DNA from: JAVBMB01 sp031552995 | Lineage (GTDB): Bacteria; Bacillota; Clostridia; Oscillospirales; Butyricicoccaceae | Direction: 5' to 3' | Length of the DNA stretch: 23,970 nucleotides | Assembly: GCA_031552995.1 (NCBI GenBank) | Contig: JAVBMB010000013.1 | Coordinates: 1-23,970, forward strand | Shown: positions 14,055 through 23,031 of the stretch, one piece after another | Numbering within the stretch: position 1 is the stretch's first letter | How the letters are laid out: each line of letters starts with the position of its first letter | Program-made: the position numbers and the translations under genes | The notes under the pieces: generated by a model | Told to the model about the DNA's origin: nothing | What the model saw: the letters and a program-made list of their open reading frames with translations, nothing else | Database searches by the model: none

Positions 14055-15495
14055 TTTGCATAGCCTCTTTTATGTCTTCTATGCGGTCCTCGGCGTGCCG
14101 GCGGAGTATCGGCGTGCCTTCGCGGTCTGTCTTTGCCTTGAAGAAAAAGTTGCGCGCCGTGATATAGTCACCAAGCTTAAGCGCAAGCTCGGCAATTATC
14201 ACGCATAACGACTGGTTCTGGCGCGCCGATATATTTATTTTCTGATAAGCGGACATATAGCTCTCGTAGGCTGTTTTCACTGCCTGCGCCTCCATGCCGG
14301 CGTCACCGGCGTCGGAATAAATCCGGCTCAGCTTGTGCCACAGACGGCAGTGCATCAGCGCGCCGGGCTGAAAACATATCTCGGCGCAGGCAAGCGCCGT
14401 AAAGTGCGCGGCAAATACCGAATCGGCGCCGGGCGGCCGGTCGAATATGCCGTCGAGCTGCTCCATAATCGGCTGTAGCTTTTCGAGGACGATTGCGCGG
14501 CGCTTCAGAGCGGATTCAAACGAGTCGGCAATGGCGCTGTAGCGGCAGTCCGGGCAGACGACGATATCGTAGTACAGCGGCTCAATACCGGAATACCTGA
14601 CGCGCCTGTCGGGGTCGGTGCCGATTGACACAAGCCTTGACGGGCGGACGACCTGCGATTTAAATGTGCGGCCGCACTGCGGGCAGGTGAAGGTTTTGTC
14701 CATCAGGTAAGGGTTGTCACCAAACGGCACCTCCAGCTTATAGCTGCCGTGCCCGGGGGGGAATATATCCGTCAGCTCGGGCTTTGCACTGCCGGCCCTG
14801 ACGGCAGGCTTCGGCGCCGCGGCTTTTTCTTCCTTGGCCGGCGCGGCGGCTGGTACGGATTCAGGGTGCTGTGAAGCGGGCGCCGCGGCTGCCGGACGGA
14901 CATGCGTTTTTTGCGCGGGCTTCCCGGCTTCGCGCGGCGCGGTGTCAGGCTTAGCCTCAGGCTGCGCCGCAACCGGGGGGTCAACAGGCAGCGGGTTTGC
15001 CGCCTGCTTTGGCGTTCGCTGCGTCGCCGGGGGTATTTCACGCTCCGGCTGGGCCTGCAGCGCAAGCTCGGGCTGGGATACTCTTCGCGGCATCAGCACC
15101 GGCGGGTATCCGCTGTAAAGCTGCTCAAGCGAAGCATCCCTCCGGCTCAGCCTCTCGCACAGGGACGCCGCAAACGACAGCGCCGCACCGGGGCTTGCGC
15201 CGAATACCGCGCCAGCTGTCTCGGCGCTGACGGCGGCGACCGTCGTGTTCATCAGTGAGATATATGTCGCGGGCGCGGGCAGGCCAAGCAGCATACCCTG
15301 CTCGCCAAAATAGTCCCCCGTCGTAAGCACGGCGACAAGCTTTTGGCGCGGCTTTCCGTATTCGCTGTATACGCCTACAGAGCCAAGAACAATAATATGC
15401 AGCTCATTGCACGCGTCGCCCTCCTGCAGGATGACCGTGCCTTTTTCAATTCTCCGCCTGTCGGCGATGCCTGTGAACCGCTCGATTTTTATCAT
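14047..15495 (-). CDS. Cyclic-nucleotide-binding domain/DUF2225 fusion protein
   Basis: This 482-residue protein has three parts. First, a cNMP-binding beta-barrel (about 1-105), with IEKGTVILQEGDACNELHIIVLGSV and GDYFGEQGMLLG at the phosphate-binding cassette. Second, a long Pro/Ala/Lys-rich low-complexity linker (about 140-250). Third, a DUF2225 domain with two CxxC pairs (TCPQCGR and VCPDCRY), likely a zinc site, followed by helical TPR-like repeats. There is no helix-turn-helix, so it is not a typical Crp-type regulator. The function of DUF2225 is unknown, although its fusion to a cNMP domain suggests ligand-controlled binding. The ATG at 15495 has GAGG (15507-15504) 8 bases upstream; the in-frame GTG at 15516 lies before that site. 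The stop overlaps the sirtuin start by 8 bases, so the two form an operon. Confidence 0.88.
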   Translation of the reverse strand: MIKIERFTGIADRRRIEKGTVILQEGDACNELHIIVLGSVGVYSEYGKPRQKLVAVLTTGDYFGEQGMLLGLPAPATYISLMNTTVAAVSAETAGAVFGASPGAALSFAASLCERLSRRDASLEQLYSGYPPVLMPRRVSQPELALQAQPEREIPPATQRTPKQAANPLPVDPPVAAQPEAKPDTAPREAGKPAQKTHVRPAAAAPASQHPESVPAAAPAKEEKAAAPKPAVRAGSAKPELTDIFPPGHGSYKLEVPFGDNPYLMDKTFTCPQCGRTFKSQVVRPSRLVSIGTDPDRRVRYSGIEPLYYDIVVCPDCRYSAIADSFESALKRRAIVLEKLQPIMEQLDGIFDRPPGADSVFAAHFTALACAEICFQPGALMHCRLWHKLSRIYSDAGDAGMEAQAVKTAYESYMSAYQKINISARQNQSLCVIIAELALKLGDYITARNFFFKAKTDREGTPILRRHAEDRIEDIKEAMQNG

Positions 15496-15568
15496 AAATA
15501 CCGCCTCGCATCCCACCGTAAATCACTTACACCTGCCCGGATTGGCCACTTAACCCTGTTATTGTTTC

Positions 15569-15597
15569 ATTCTATAATAATCCGGAATAAATGTACA
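15569..15597 (-). promoter_or_regulatory. Candidate promoter of the CNB/DUF2225-sirtuin operon
   Basis: On the minus strand TGTACA (15597-15592) is followed after 17 bases by TAGAAT (15574-15569), roughly 75 bases before the ATG at 15495. Confidence 0.5.
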
Positions 15598-15636
15598 GCG
15601 CCATGCGTGAATACTGTCAGATAATTGTATATCCGA

Positions 15637-15665
15637 TTGCTATTGTAATCTATAAATGATATACT
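15637..15665 (+). promoter_or_regulatory. SigA-type promoter of the M20 amidohydrolase gene
   Basis: TTGCTA (15637-15642) is separated by 17 bases from TATACT (15660-15665), 45 bases before the ATG at 15710. It is divergent from the promoter at 15569-15597. Confidence 0.7.
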
Positions 15666-15709
15666 TACATAAATATGTTATTCGCTTTTGTTGTGGAGGA
15701 GTATACAAT

Positions 15710-17077
15710 ATGGGAAACGCGAGGTATGATTTCCTGCTTGGTCTGGCGGAAGAGCAGCGGCAGCTTATGTTTGATGCCGAGCGCCATATATGGGCAAACC
15801 CCGAGACTGGCTACCGCGAGTGGGAGACACAAAAATATCTGGCCGGCCAATTTGAAAAGCTTGGTTACGAGTTAAAAATGGCGGGGAATATCCCGGGCTT
15901 TTCCACAGATATCGACACCGGGCGCAAGGGGCCGCGGCTTCTTATTATGGGCGAGCTTGACTCGCTTATTGTGTCCAGCCATCCGGAATGCAACAGGGCG
16001 ACAGGCGCGGTGCACGCCTGCGGGCATCACGCCCAGGCGGCGGCGCTGCTTGGGCTGGCCGCGGCGCTAAAGCGGCCGGGCGCGCTTGACGGGCTGTGCG
16101 GCAGCATCCGGCTTATGGCTGTGCCCGCCGAGGAGCTTATTGAAATCGCCTTTCGCGAAAAGCTTCGCGAAGACGGCATAATAAAATATTTCGGCGGCAA
16201 GGTGGAGATGATGCGCCGCGGCTTTATGGACGGGTGCGACATAGCGGTTATGGTCCACACAGGCGATGTGGAAAAAGGCTTTAGCATCGTGGACGGCGGC
16301 AACGGCTGCGTGGCGAAGAGCATAGAGTACACGGGTGTTTCGTCTCACGCCGGCGGCGCGCCGGACAAGGGCATCAACGCGCTGTATGCCGCCACGCTCG
16401 GCATGCAGGCGGTCAACTCGCTGCGCGAGACATTTATCGATGAGGAGCATGTGCGCTTCCACCCGATTATCACGCGCGGAGGCGGTGTCGTAAACGCCAT
16501 ACCCCATGACGTGGCGATGGAGAGTTATGTGCGCGGCGCGACGCTTGAAGCCATACTGGGCAACAACCGCAAGATAAACAGAGCGCTGGCAGCGTCGGCC
16601 GCAGCTATCGGCGCGAACGTTATGCTGCGCGACAGGCCGGGCTATATGCCGCTTGCCAACGACAGGACATTTGCCGAGCTGACCGTCGCCGCCGTAACCG
16701 AGGCGCTGGGCGACGGGTGGATAACCTACGGCGGCTGGATGAGCGGCTGCACAGACATGGGTGATATATCTCAGGTGATGCCGGCGCTGCACCCTGTGTG
16801 CGGCGGCGCCGCCGGAACGGGGCACGGCATGGATTACCGCATTGCCAACCCCGAGGCCGCCCTTGTCGAGTCGTGCAAGCTGCAGTTGATTATCACCGAG
16901 GCGCTGCTTGGCGGCGATGCCAATGGGGCGAGGCGGGTTATCGACGGTTTTAAGCCGAGGTTTAAAACGTACGGAGAGTTCTTTGCCGAGATTGACAGTA
17001 TATTCCTGGATAAACAGGCTGTTATATACGGCGATGACGGACGCGTGACGCTCGATTTCACATCAGGCGCAAAATAG
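15710..17077 (+). CDS. M20-family amidohydrolase (AbgB-like)
   Basis: This 455-residue protein has the M20 layout: an N-terminal metal domain, an inserted dimerisation domain (from about SIEYTGVSSHAGGAP onward), and a return to the metal domain ending in TDMGDISQVMP and GHGMDYRIANPEAAL. Metal-site elements include GELDS (81-85), VHACGHHAQ (101-109), PAEE (139-142) and MVHTGD. This resembles AbgB and related aminoacyl-amide hydrolases that cleave p-aminobenzoyl-glutamate, N-acyl amino acids or similar compounds in the cytoplasm. At the usual ACGHDxH motif it reads ACGHHAQ, as some AbgB-like relatives also vary there, so the exact metal chemistry is uncertain. The ATG at 15710 has GGAGGA (15695-15700) 9-10 bases upstream; an in-frame ATG at 15656 overlaps the promoter and is rejected. 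The histidine kinase gene starts 47 bases after its stop and may be co-transcribed. Confidence 0.9.
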   Translation: MGNARYDFLLGLAEEQRQLMFDAERHIWANPETGYREWETQKYLAGQFEKLGYELKMAGNIPGFSTDIDTGRKGPRLLIMGELDSLIVSSHPECNRATGAVHACGHHAQAAALLGLAAALKRPGALDGLCGSIRLMAVPAEELIEIAFREKLREDGIIKYFGGKVEMMRRGFMDGCDIAVMVHTGDVEKGFSIVDGGNGCVAKSIEYTGVSSHAGGAPDKGINALYAATLGMQAVNSLRETFIDEEHVRFHPIITRGGGVVNAIPHDVAMESYVRGATLEAILGNNRKINRALAASAAAIGANVMLRDRPGYMPLANDRTFAELTVAAVTEALGDGWITYGGWMSGCTDMGDISQVMPALHPVCGGAAGTGHGMDYRIANPEAALVESCKLQLIITEALLGGDANGARRVIDGFKPRFKTYGEFFAEIDSIFLDKQAVIYGDDGRVTLDFTSGAK

Positions 17078-17124
17078 CATTTCCTTGTCCTCGCGCAAAT
17101 GCGGCATTAAGGACGGTACAAAAT

Positions 17125-20100
17125 ATGCATAAAAGGCGTCCACCACTGCGAGTGCTTGTTTTTTGGATTATCGTTCCGCTTATACTGGCATTCGCGGTCG
17201 CTATGCTATTCATCATGCGGGCGGTGGTTTCCGACCTGCTGCTTAGCGCCGAGGATGATTTCCTCGACGAGCGGCGCAATATCGCTGTCAACTTTCTGGA
17301 AGGTACATCTAATGACCTGCGGCGCATGGTCGATGATATATCGGTGTGGAACGAAACGGCGAAATATGTTGAGAGAACATACCCCGGTTTTTTTGAGGAA
17401 AACTGGCCGGGGCTTTCTCCGCTTGAGCAATATCAGCTGGACCTGCTTGCGTTTATGGACGCCGACAGCGCTGTTGTCAGCTCTCATGTGTTAGATTCGG
17501 CCTCCGGCAAAGAGGCTGAGGTCTCACCCGGGCTGCAGGACGTGCTTTCCGTCGTGTCGCGTCAGGCGATTTTATCGTACCGCAGCGACGGCACCCCGGA
17601 TATGACAAACCTAAACGGCGTGATAAGCGGCGTCATATTTGCCGACGGCGTTCCGTATTTTATTGCCTGCTCTCCAGTGCTGTACACACGCGACGGCGCG
17701 CCTGTCGGTGCGTGTGTCATGGGTTATGTGCTGACGGCAGGGCGCCTTGCGGCGATGACGCATATGAATGCCGAAAGTCTGTCTGTTGTGCAGGGCAATC
17801 GGGATGAGAGTACAGATAACAGGGAGAGCTTTACGGCGTTTATCCCGCTGCCCGCCCTTGACGGGGGCGAAGTCAACCTTAAATTGACCGGTGACCGGGA
17901 TGTATATGAGGCTGGCCGCAAGGTGATAGTTCAGGCGCTTATCCTTATGGTCGTCGCGCTTACCCTGCTGGCCGGCATTGTATATTACCTTGTCACAACA
18001 CTGCTTCTCAAGCCGCTTGAGCAGCTTAGCCGCGATATAAAGACCGCCGACGCGGCGGGCTCGTTTGACGCGGCGCGGTATTCCGGCGGGCGGGAGCTTG
18101 TTTCGCTTTGCGAATCTCTTGACGGGATGCTTAAGCAGATAAAGCAGTCGACATTCACAAGCGATACCATGCAGAGCATACTCAACGGCATGGATGCATT
18201 CGTATATGTATCCGACCCGGATACCGATGAGATACTGTTTATCAACGAACGGATGAAGCGGCACTACGGCATAGAAGGCGACTGCGGGGGCAAGGTGTGC
18301 TGGCAGGCGCTTCAGCAGGGGCTGCACGAGCGGTGCGGGTTCTGCAACAAGGCCAGGCTAAAGGCGATGGAGCCGAACGCCCAGATAACATGGGAGGAAC
18401 ACAGCACGGTTACGGGCGGCTACTACCGCAACACCGATTGCCTTATCGACTGGGTGAGCGGGCGCAAGGCACATCTGCAGCACAGTGTGGAGATAACCGG
18501 GGATAAGCTGAACGAGCTCCGCCTTCAGGACCGCCTCCAGCAGCAAGAGCTTATGTCGGACGTGTCGCAAAACTTCCTTCAGGGCGACGATATGCAGGTG
18601 CTTATTGGCCGTGCGCTGGAAGCTACCGGCCGCTTTATGGGTGTTGAAAAGATTGTAATCGCGCAGTATATGCCGCAAGAGAGCGCGCTTCACTATCGCC
18701 ACGGGTGGAGCGACGAGACAAAGTCATTCAAGCCGCTTGTGCCGATGACAATCCCGTTTGACGACGACGCGTACATGCACAGGATGTTTATCGGGGATCG
18801 CAGGCCGTACATCATTTGCGACAGCACGCGCGAAGACGAGCACCTCAGGTTCCTTACAAATCACGGTGTCAAATCGGTGATGATGCTGCCGATATATGCC
18901 AACGGTGAGTTCTGGGGTATAATCACAATTGACGCGTGTATCGAGCCGCGGCATTGGAGCGACAGCGATATTTCGCTTATGCAGCTTATCACAAGCGTCA
19001 TCGCGGGGGCGATTGCGCGCGACGCGCTTTTGTGCGAGCTTGTCGAGGCAAAGGACCTGGCGGAGCTGTCCAGCCGCGCCAAGGGAGAGTTCCTGTCCCG
19101 AATGAGCCACGAGATGCGCACGCCGATGAACGCGATTATCGGAATGACGACTATCGCGCAGGGCTCGGATGACGTCGCTAAAATGAAGTATTGCCTGGAC
19201 AAGATAAATACGGCGTCGATGCATCTGCTGGGCGTTATAAACGACGTACTCGACATGTCAAAGATAGAGTCAGGCAAGTTTGAGCTTGCCAGCTATGAGT
19301 TCGATTTTGAGCGCATGCTGATGAAAGTCGCCAATGTTGTGGGCTTCCACGCCGATGAAAAGGAGCAGACGCTTGTAATAAATATCGACAGTGCAATGCC
19401 GCACAACATAATATCTGACGAGCAGCGTCTGGCACAGGTTATTACAAACCTGATGAACAACGCCGTCAAGTTCACGCAGGAGCAAGGAAAAATATCGCTT
19501 AATGTCAGGCTTGTCGGCGAGAGCGAGCAGACATGCACCGTAAGGGTCGAGGTCGTCGACAACGGCATTGGCATCACAGGCGAGCAGATGTCGCGCCTGT
19601 TCCGTTCGTTCGAGCAGGCCGACGGCGGCATATCGCGCAAGTTTGGCGGCACGGGGCTTGGGCTTGCGATATCGAAGAATATTGTCGAGCTTATGGGCGG
19701 CACAATAGGCGTCGAATCTACGCCGGGGCAAGGTTCGGTGTTTTCCTTCACCATCGATGTCAAGCGCGGGACGGACGGTTCGCACCGTAAGCCGAATGTG
19801 AACGCGTGCGTCGACGTGCGGGTGATGGTCGTCGACGACTCGCCCGACATATGCGAGTATTTTACGACGCTTGCCAAGACAACCGGCTTTGTGTGCGACA
19901 CAGCGGCGGACGGATACGAGGCTTGCCGCATGCTGCGCGACGAGAACAGGCGGTATGACATATTTTTCGTCGACTGGCGTATGCCCGAGATGGACGGCAT
20001 CGAGCTGGCGCGCAGAATAAAGAAAATTTGCGAGAACGACCCGGTCGTCATCATGATATCCGCCGCCGACTGGAGCACTATCGAGCATGAAGCGCGTCAG

Positions 20101-20625
20101 GTCGGCATCAGCAAATACTTGGCCAAGCCGCTCTTCCCCTCATCGATTGTCGACTGCATAAGCGAGGCTGTGGGGAAGGCCGTGCTCGAAACAACAACAA
20201 ACAGCGAAACGAAAGACACATATACCGGGATATTCAGGGGCAGGCGTGTGCTGCTGGCTGAGGATGTAGAGATAAACCGTGAAATCGTATTCGCGATGCT
20301 TGAGCCGACAGAGCTTTCGATTGAGTGGGCCGGAAACGGCATTGACGCATGCGATATGTTCGCGCGCTCTCCCGACAGGTATGATATGATTTTGATGGAC
20401 ATACATATGCCGGAAATGGATGGATATGAGGCGACGCGAAAAATCCGCGCCATGCAGCACCCGGTGGCGGATGAAATTCCGATTCTTGCCATGACGGCCA
20501 ATGTGTTCCGCGAGGATATCGACCGCTGTCTCGCGTCCGGAATGAACGGCCATCTTGGCAAACCGCTGGATCTCGCCGAGGTGATAGAGAAAATCAATGC
20601 GTTCATGCCAAACAGAAAGCGGTAA
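17125..20625 (+). CDS. Hybrid sensor histidine kinase with two receiver domains
   Basis: This 1166-residue membrane kinase has, in order: TM1 (about 9-32), an extracytoplasmic CHASE4-like sensor (33-266, with ISVWNET) and TM2 (267-292). Then come HAMP (about 293-345) and a PAS-like domain (about 350-455) with cysteines C387, C392, C404 and C407. A GAF domain follows (about 475-645), then HisKA with SHEMRTPMNAI (phospho-acceptor H662) and HATPase_c with an N box, VDNGIGI and GGTGLGLAIS. Two receivers follow, with phospho-acceptors D950 (FVDWRMPEMDG) and D1092 (LMDIHMPEMDGYEA). There is no Hpt or DNA-binding output, so phosphate must pass to a separate partner not in the window. The ATG at 17125 has only a weak ribosome site (AGGACGG). 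It lies 47 bp after the M20 gene. A strong terminator follows at 20638-20673. The signal is unknown. Confidence 0.95.
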   Translation: MHKRRPPLRVLVFWIIVPLILAFAVAMLFIMRAVVSDLLLSAEDDFLDERRNIAVNFLEGTSNDLRRMVDDISVWNETAKYVERTYPGFFEENWPGLSPLEQYQLDLLAFMDADSAVVSSHVLDSASGKEAEVSPGLQDVLSVVSRQAILSYRSDGTPDMTNLNGVISGVIFADGVPYFIACSPVLYTRDGAPVGACVMGYVLTAGRLAAMTHMNAESLSVVQGNRDESTDNRESFTAFIPLPALDGGEVNLKLTGDRDVYEAGRKVIVQALILMVVALTLLAGIVYYLVTTLLLKPLEQLSRDIKTADAAGSFDAARYSGGRELVSLCESLDGMLKQIKQSTFTSDTMQSILNGMDAFVYVSDPDTDEILFINERMKRHYGIEGDCGGKVCWQALQQGLHERCGFCNKARLKAMEPNAQITWEEHSTVTGGYYRNTDCLIDWVSGRKAHLQHSVEITGDKLNELRLQDRLQQQELMSDVSQNFLQGDDMQVLIGRALEATGRFMGVEKIVIAQYMPQESALHYRHGWSDETKSFKPLVPMTIPFDDDAYMHRMFIGDRRPYIICDSTREDEHLRFLTNHGVKSVMMLPIYANGEFWGIITIDACIEPRHWSDSDISLMQLITSVIAGAIARDALLCELVEAKDLAELSSRAKGEFLSRMSHEMRTPMNAIIGMTTIAQGSDDVAKMKYCLDKINTASMHLLGVINDVLDMSKIESGKFELASYEFDFERMLMKVANVVGFHADEKEQTLVINIDSAMPHNIISDEQRLAQVITNLMNNAVKFTQEQGKISLNVRLVGESEQTCTVRVEVVDNGIGITGEQMSRLFRSFEQADGGISRKFGGTGLGLAISKNIVELMGGTIGVESTPGQGSVFSFTIDVKRGTDGSHRKPNVNACVDVRVMVVDDSPDICEYFTTLAKTTGFVCDTAADGYEACRMLRDENRRYDIFFVDWRMPEMDGIELARRIKKICENDPVVIMISAADWSTIEHEARQVGISKYLAKPLFPSSIVDCISEAVGKAVLETTTNSETKDTYTGIFRGRRVLLAEDVEINREIVFAMLEPTELSIEWAGNGIDACDMFARSPDRYDMILMDIHMPEMDGYEATRKIRAMQHPVADEIPILAMTANVFREDIDRCLASGMNGHLGKPLDLAEVIEKINAFMPNRKR

Positions 20626-20637
20626 AAAAATAAGCGA

Positions 20638-20673
20638 AGCCCGGCCGAGAGATGTCTCTCGGCCGGGCTTTTT
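20638..20673 (+). terminator. Strong intrinsic terminator, probably bidirectional
   Basis: The 15-base arm 20638-20652 (AGCCCGGCCGAGAGA) pairs perfectly with 20655-20669, and TTTTT follows at 20669-20673. On the minus strand a T-rich tract (20630-20624) lies about 8 bases beyond the stem. It can therefore serve both the kinase gene and the convergent thrS. The rest of the gap to 20777 has only a 7-bp inverted repeat (20743-20749 with 20767-20773). Confidence 0.92.
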
Positions 20674-20777
20674 GCCGGTTATATGCCGCGTTACGGCTTA
20701 ATATCTCGTGCGCAGGCGGTCATGCGCCCAGACTCAGCCTAAGCTGACAGTCGGGATCCATAGCTGTGTCAGCCCGA

Positions 20778-22673
20778 TTATCTGGCACGTTCGGCGACCT
20801 CTTTTTGCACAGTCGCCACAAACGCGTCAAGTGTCATCTCGGTTGTCGCGCCGGTTTTGCGGTCGCGCACGGCCAGCATGGCGCCGTCCTGCTCCTTGTC
20901 GCCAAGCACAAGCATATACGGCACTTTTTCAAGCTGCGCCTCGCGGATTTTGTAGCCGATTTTTTCGCGGCGCTCGTCAATTTCTACGCGTATGCCGGCG
21001 GCCTCCAGCTGCCGCATCACCTGCTGGCCATATTCAACGCTGCGGTCGGTAATCGGCAGAATCTTGGCCTGCACCGGGGCGAGCCACGACGGGAACGCGC
21101 CGGCGAAATGCTCGACAAGTATGGCGATAAAGCGCTCCATACTGCCGTACACCGTACGGTGAATCATGACGGGGCGGTGCTTTTCTCCGTCGGCGCCGAT
21201 ATATTCAAGCTCAAAGCGCTCCGGCATCTGGAAGTCGAGCTGCAATGTGCCGCACTGCCATGTGCGGCCTATCGAATCGACGAGGTGGAAGTCGATCTTC
21301 GGGCCGTAAAAAGCGCCGTCGCCCTCGTTTATGCGGTACTGCACCTTGGCGCTCTCAAGCGCCTGGCGCAGCGCCTCGGTTGCGATGTCCCACTGTTCTA
21401 TTTCGCCCATAAAGCTCTCGGGGCGCGTCGACAGCTCGACACGGTAATTGAAGCCGAACACCTTGTACATGCGGTCGATGAGGTTTATGACCCCCAATAT
21501 CTCCTGCGGAATCTGGTCGGGAGTCATATACAGATGGGCGTCGTCCTGCGTAAAGCTGCGCACGCGCATCAGGCCGTGCAGCGCGCCGCTAAGCTCGTGC
21601 CGGTGAACAAGACCCATCTCGGCGTATCGCAGCGGCAGGTCGCGATAGCTCCACATCCGGCGCTTGTACACAAGCATACCGCCGGGGCAGTTCATCGGCT
21701 TTATAGCGTAGCCGCCGTCGTCGATCTTCGTGTAGTACATATTGTCCTTGTAGTGATCCCAGTGCCCGCTGCGGTGCCACAGCTCCTCGTTGAGGATAAT
21801 CGGCGTGCGTATCTCGTCGTAGCCTGCTTTTTTATGCTCCTCGCGCCAATAGGCTTCAAGCAGGTTGCGCAGCACGATGCCCTTGGGAAAAAAGAACGGA
21901 AAGCCTGGGCCCTCGTCCATCAGCGCAAAGAGGTCCAGCTCGCGCCCCAGCTTGCGGTGGTCGCGTTTTTTGGCCTCCTCAAGCATTTCGAGGTAGGCGT
22001 CAAGCAGCTCCTTGTTGGGGAAGCATGTGCCGTAGATGCGCTGAAGCATCTTGCGGTCGCTGTCCCCGCGCCAGTATGCGCCGGTGCAGCTCGTCAGCTT
22101 GACGGCCTTGATGCCGCCAGTCGACGGTACGTGAGGCCCGGCGCACAGGTCTGTAAAGTCGCCCTGCTTATAAAACGATATTTCCTCATCCTCCGGCAGG
22201 TCGCGGATGAGCTCGACCTTGTAAGGCTCGGTTTTCATAAACTCTATGGCTTCGTCACGAGGCAGCGTGAAGCGCTCGAGCCGCAGATTTTCCTTGATGA
22301 TTTTCTTCATCTCTTTTTCAATTGCATCAAGCGCCTCCGGCGTGAACGGCTCGTCGATGTCGAAATCGTAGTAGAATCCGTTGTCTATGGCGGGGCCGAT
22401 TGCGAGCGCGGCGTTAGGGTACAGGCGCTTGACGGCCTGGGCCAGAATGTGCGACGTCGTATGGCGGAACGCGCGGCGCGCCACATCGTCGTCCCAGGTC
22501 AGCAGATTAAGCGTGTCGCCGTCGCGAAGCTGCGTCGGCAGGCTCATGGCGTTGCCGTTTATCTCGCACAAAAGCGCGGACTTGTATATGTCCCCGCCTA
22601 TCTGCTTGGCGGCGTCAAGGGCGTTTACGCCCTCAGCAAGCTCCACCGGCTTGCCCTTGTAGTTGATTTGCAT
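20778..22673 (-). CDS. thrS: Threonyl-tRNA synthetase
   Basis: This 631-residue protein is a full-length bacterial ThrRS. It has an N-terminal TGS domain (1-60), an editing domain with HTTSH (71-75) and LTSCTGAYWRGD, and the class II catalytic core. The core shows MNCPGGM (zinc-ligand cysteine), RYAEMGLVHRHELSGALHGLMRVRSFTQDDAH (motif 2 region) and MIHRTVYGSMERF (motif 3). The anticodon-binding domain begins near APVQAKILP. It charges tRNA-Thr in the cytoplasm and clears mischarged Ser-tRNA-Thr. The ATG at 22673 has AAGGAG 7-8 bases upstream. It is a single-gene unit controlled by a T-box leader (22731-23010) and a near-consensus promoter (23032-23060). The hairpin at 20638-20673 probably ends its transcript. 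Confidence 0.98.
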   Translation of the reverse strand: MQINYKGKPVELAEGVNALDAAKQIGGDIYKSALLCEINGNAMSLPTQLRDGDTLNLLTWDDDVARRAFRHTTSHILAQAVKRLYPNAALAIGPAIDNGFYYDFDIDEPFTPEALDAIEKEMKKIIKENLRLERFTLPRDEAIEFMKTEPYKVELIRDLPEDEEISFYKQGDFTDLCAGPHVPSTGGIKAVKLTSCTGAYWRGDSDRKMLQRIYGTCFPNKELLDAYLEMLEEAKKRDHRKLGRELDLFALMDEGPGFPFFFPKGIVLRNLLEAYWREEHKKAGYDEIRTPIILNEELWHRSGHWDHYKDNMYYTKIDDGGYAIKPMNCPGGMLVYKRRMWSYRDLPLRYAEMGLVHRHELSGALHGLMRVRSFTQDDAHLYMTPDQIPQEILGVINLIDRMYKVFGFNYRVELSTRPESFMGEIEQWDIATEALRQALESAKVQYRINEGDGAFYGPKIDFHLVDSIGRTWQCGTLQLDFQMPERFELEYIGADGEKHRPVMIHRTVYGSMERFIAILVEHFAGAFPSWLAPVQAKILPITDRSVEYGQQVMRQLEAAGIRVEIDERREKIGYKIREAQLEKVPYMLVLGDKEQDGAMLAVRDRKTGATTEMTLDAFVATVQKEVAERAR

Positions 22674-22730
22674 GGTGATTCTCCTTTCGAAATACCGGGG
22701 TGGCTATGCCCCATTCCTGGCGCGAGGCTT

Positions 22731-22771
22731 AAAAAACAAAAAACCTCTGCACCGTTTTATCGGTGCAGAGG
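22731..22771 (-). terminator. Regulated terminator of the thrS T-box
   Basis: CCTCTGCACCG (22744-22754) pairs perfectly with CGGTGCAGAGG (22761-22771) across a 6-base loop. On the minus strand it is followed by TTTTTTGTTTTTT. It would form when tRNA-Thr is charged and end transcription before thrS. Confidence 0.93.
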
Positions 22772-23010
22772 CGAATCATAATCCGCGGTTCCACTCTGCT
22801 TGCGGCACAAAGCCGCCACTTTTTAAGGGCAAGCCTCGCAAAAGCGGGCAGCGCCTTACGACGTATAACGGCGTCGCCGTCGTCGCCTTGGCCGAAACGG
22901 CTTCGGGGACGATCCTCCGAGGTGGTGTGTTTTGTGCCCGCCCTGCCGTGGGTTGCAGCCTGTGCCCGCGGCTCTCTTGAGGGTTTTGGCAAAAAACCGT
23001 CCTCATCTGT
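22731..23010 (-). promoter_or_regulatory. T-box riboswitch controlling thrS
   Basis: Reading leftward, the leader begins with GATGAGGACG (23007-22998), which closes stem I with CGTCC further on. It has a conserved T-box core AGTGGAACCGCGG (22795-22783) and ends in a terminator hairpin with a T-run. T-boxes sense uncharged tRNA: the specifier pairs with the anticodon, and the T-box bulge pairs with the tRNA CCA end to stop terminator formation. The 3' side of stem I holds CACACCACC (22929-22921), which contains ACC, a threonine codon, so a tRNA-Thr specifier is plausible. The exact specifier triplet needs a fold. UGGA in the bulge would match a tRNA ending UCCA. The leader is about 350 bases from the promoter to the ATG. 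Confidence 0.93.
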
Positions 23011-23031
23011 GGATTTATCAAATATGAAATC

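Noticed and set aside
20766..22781. A long plus-strand open frame opposite thrS, and similar long antisense frames opposite clpC, the kinase and the transglutaminase gene
   Set aside because: They mirror real genes with unmistakable motifs, have no ribosome sites and no recognisable domains.
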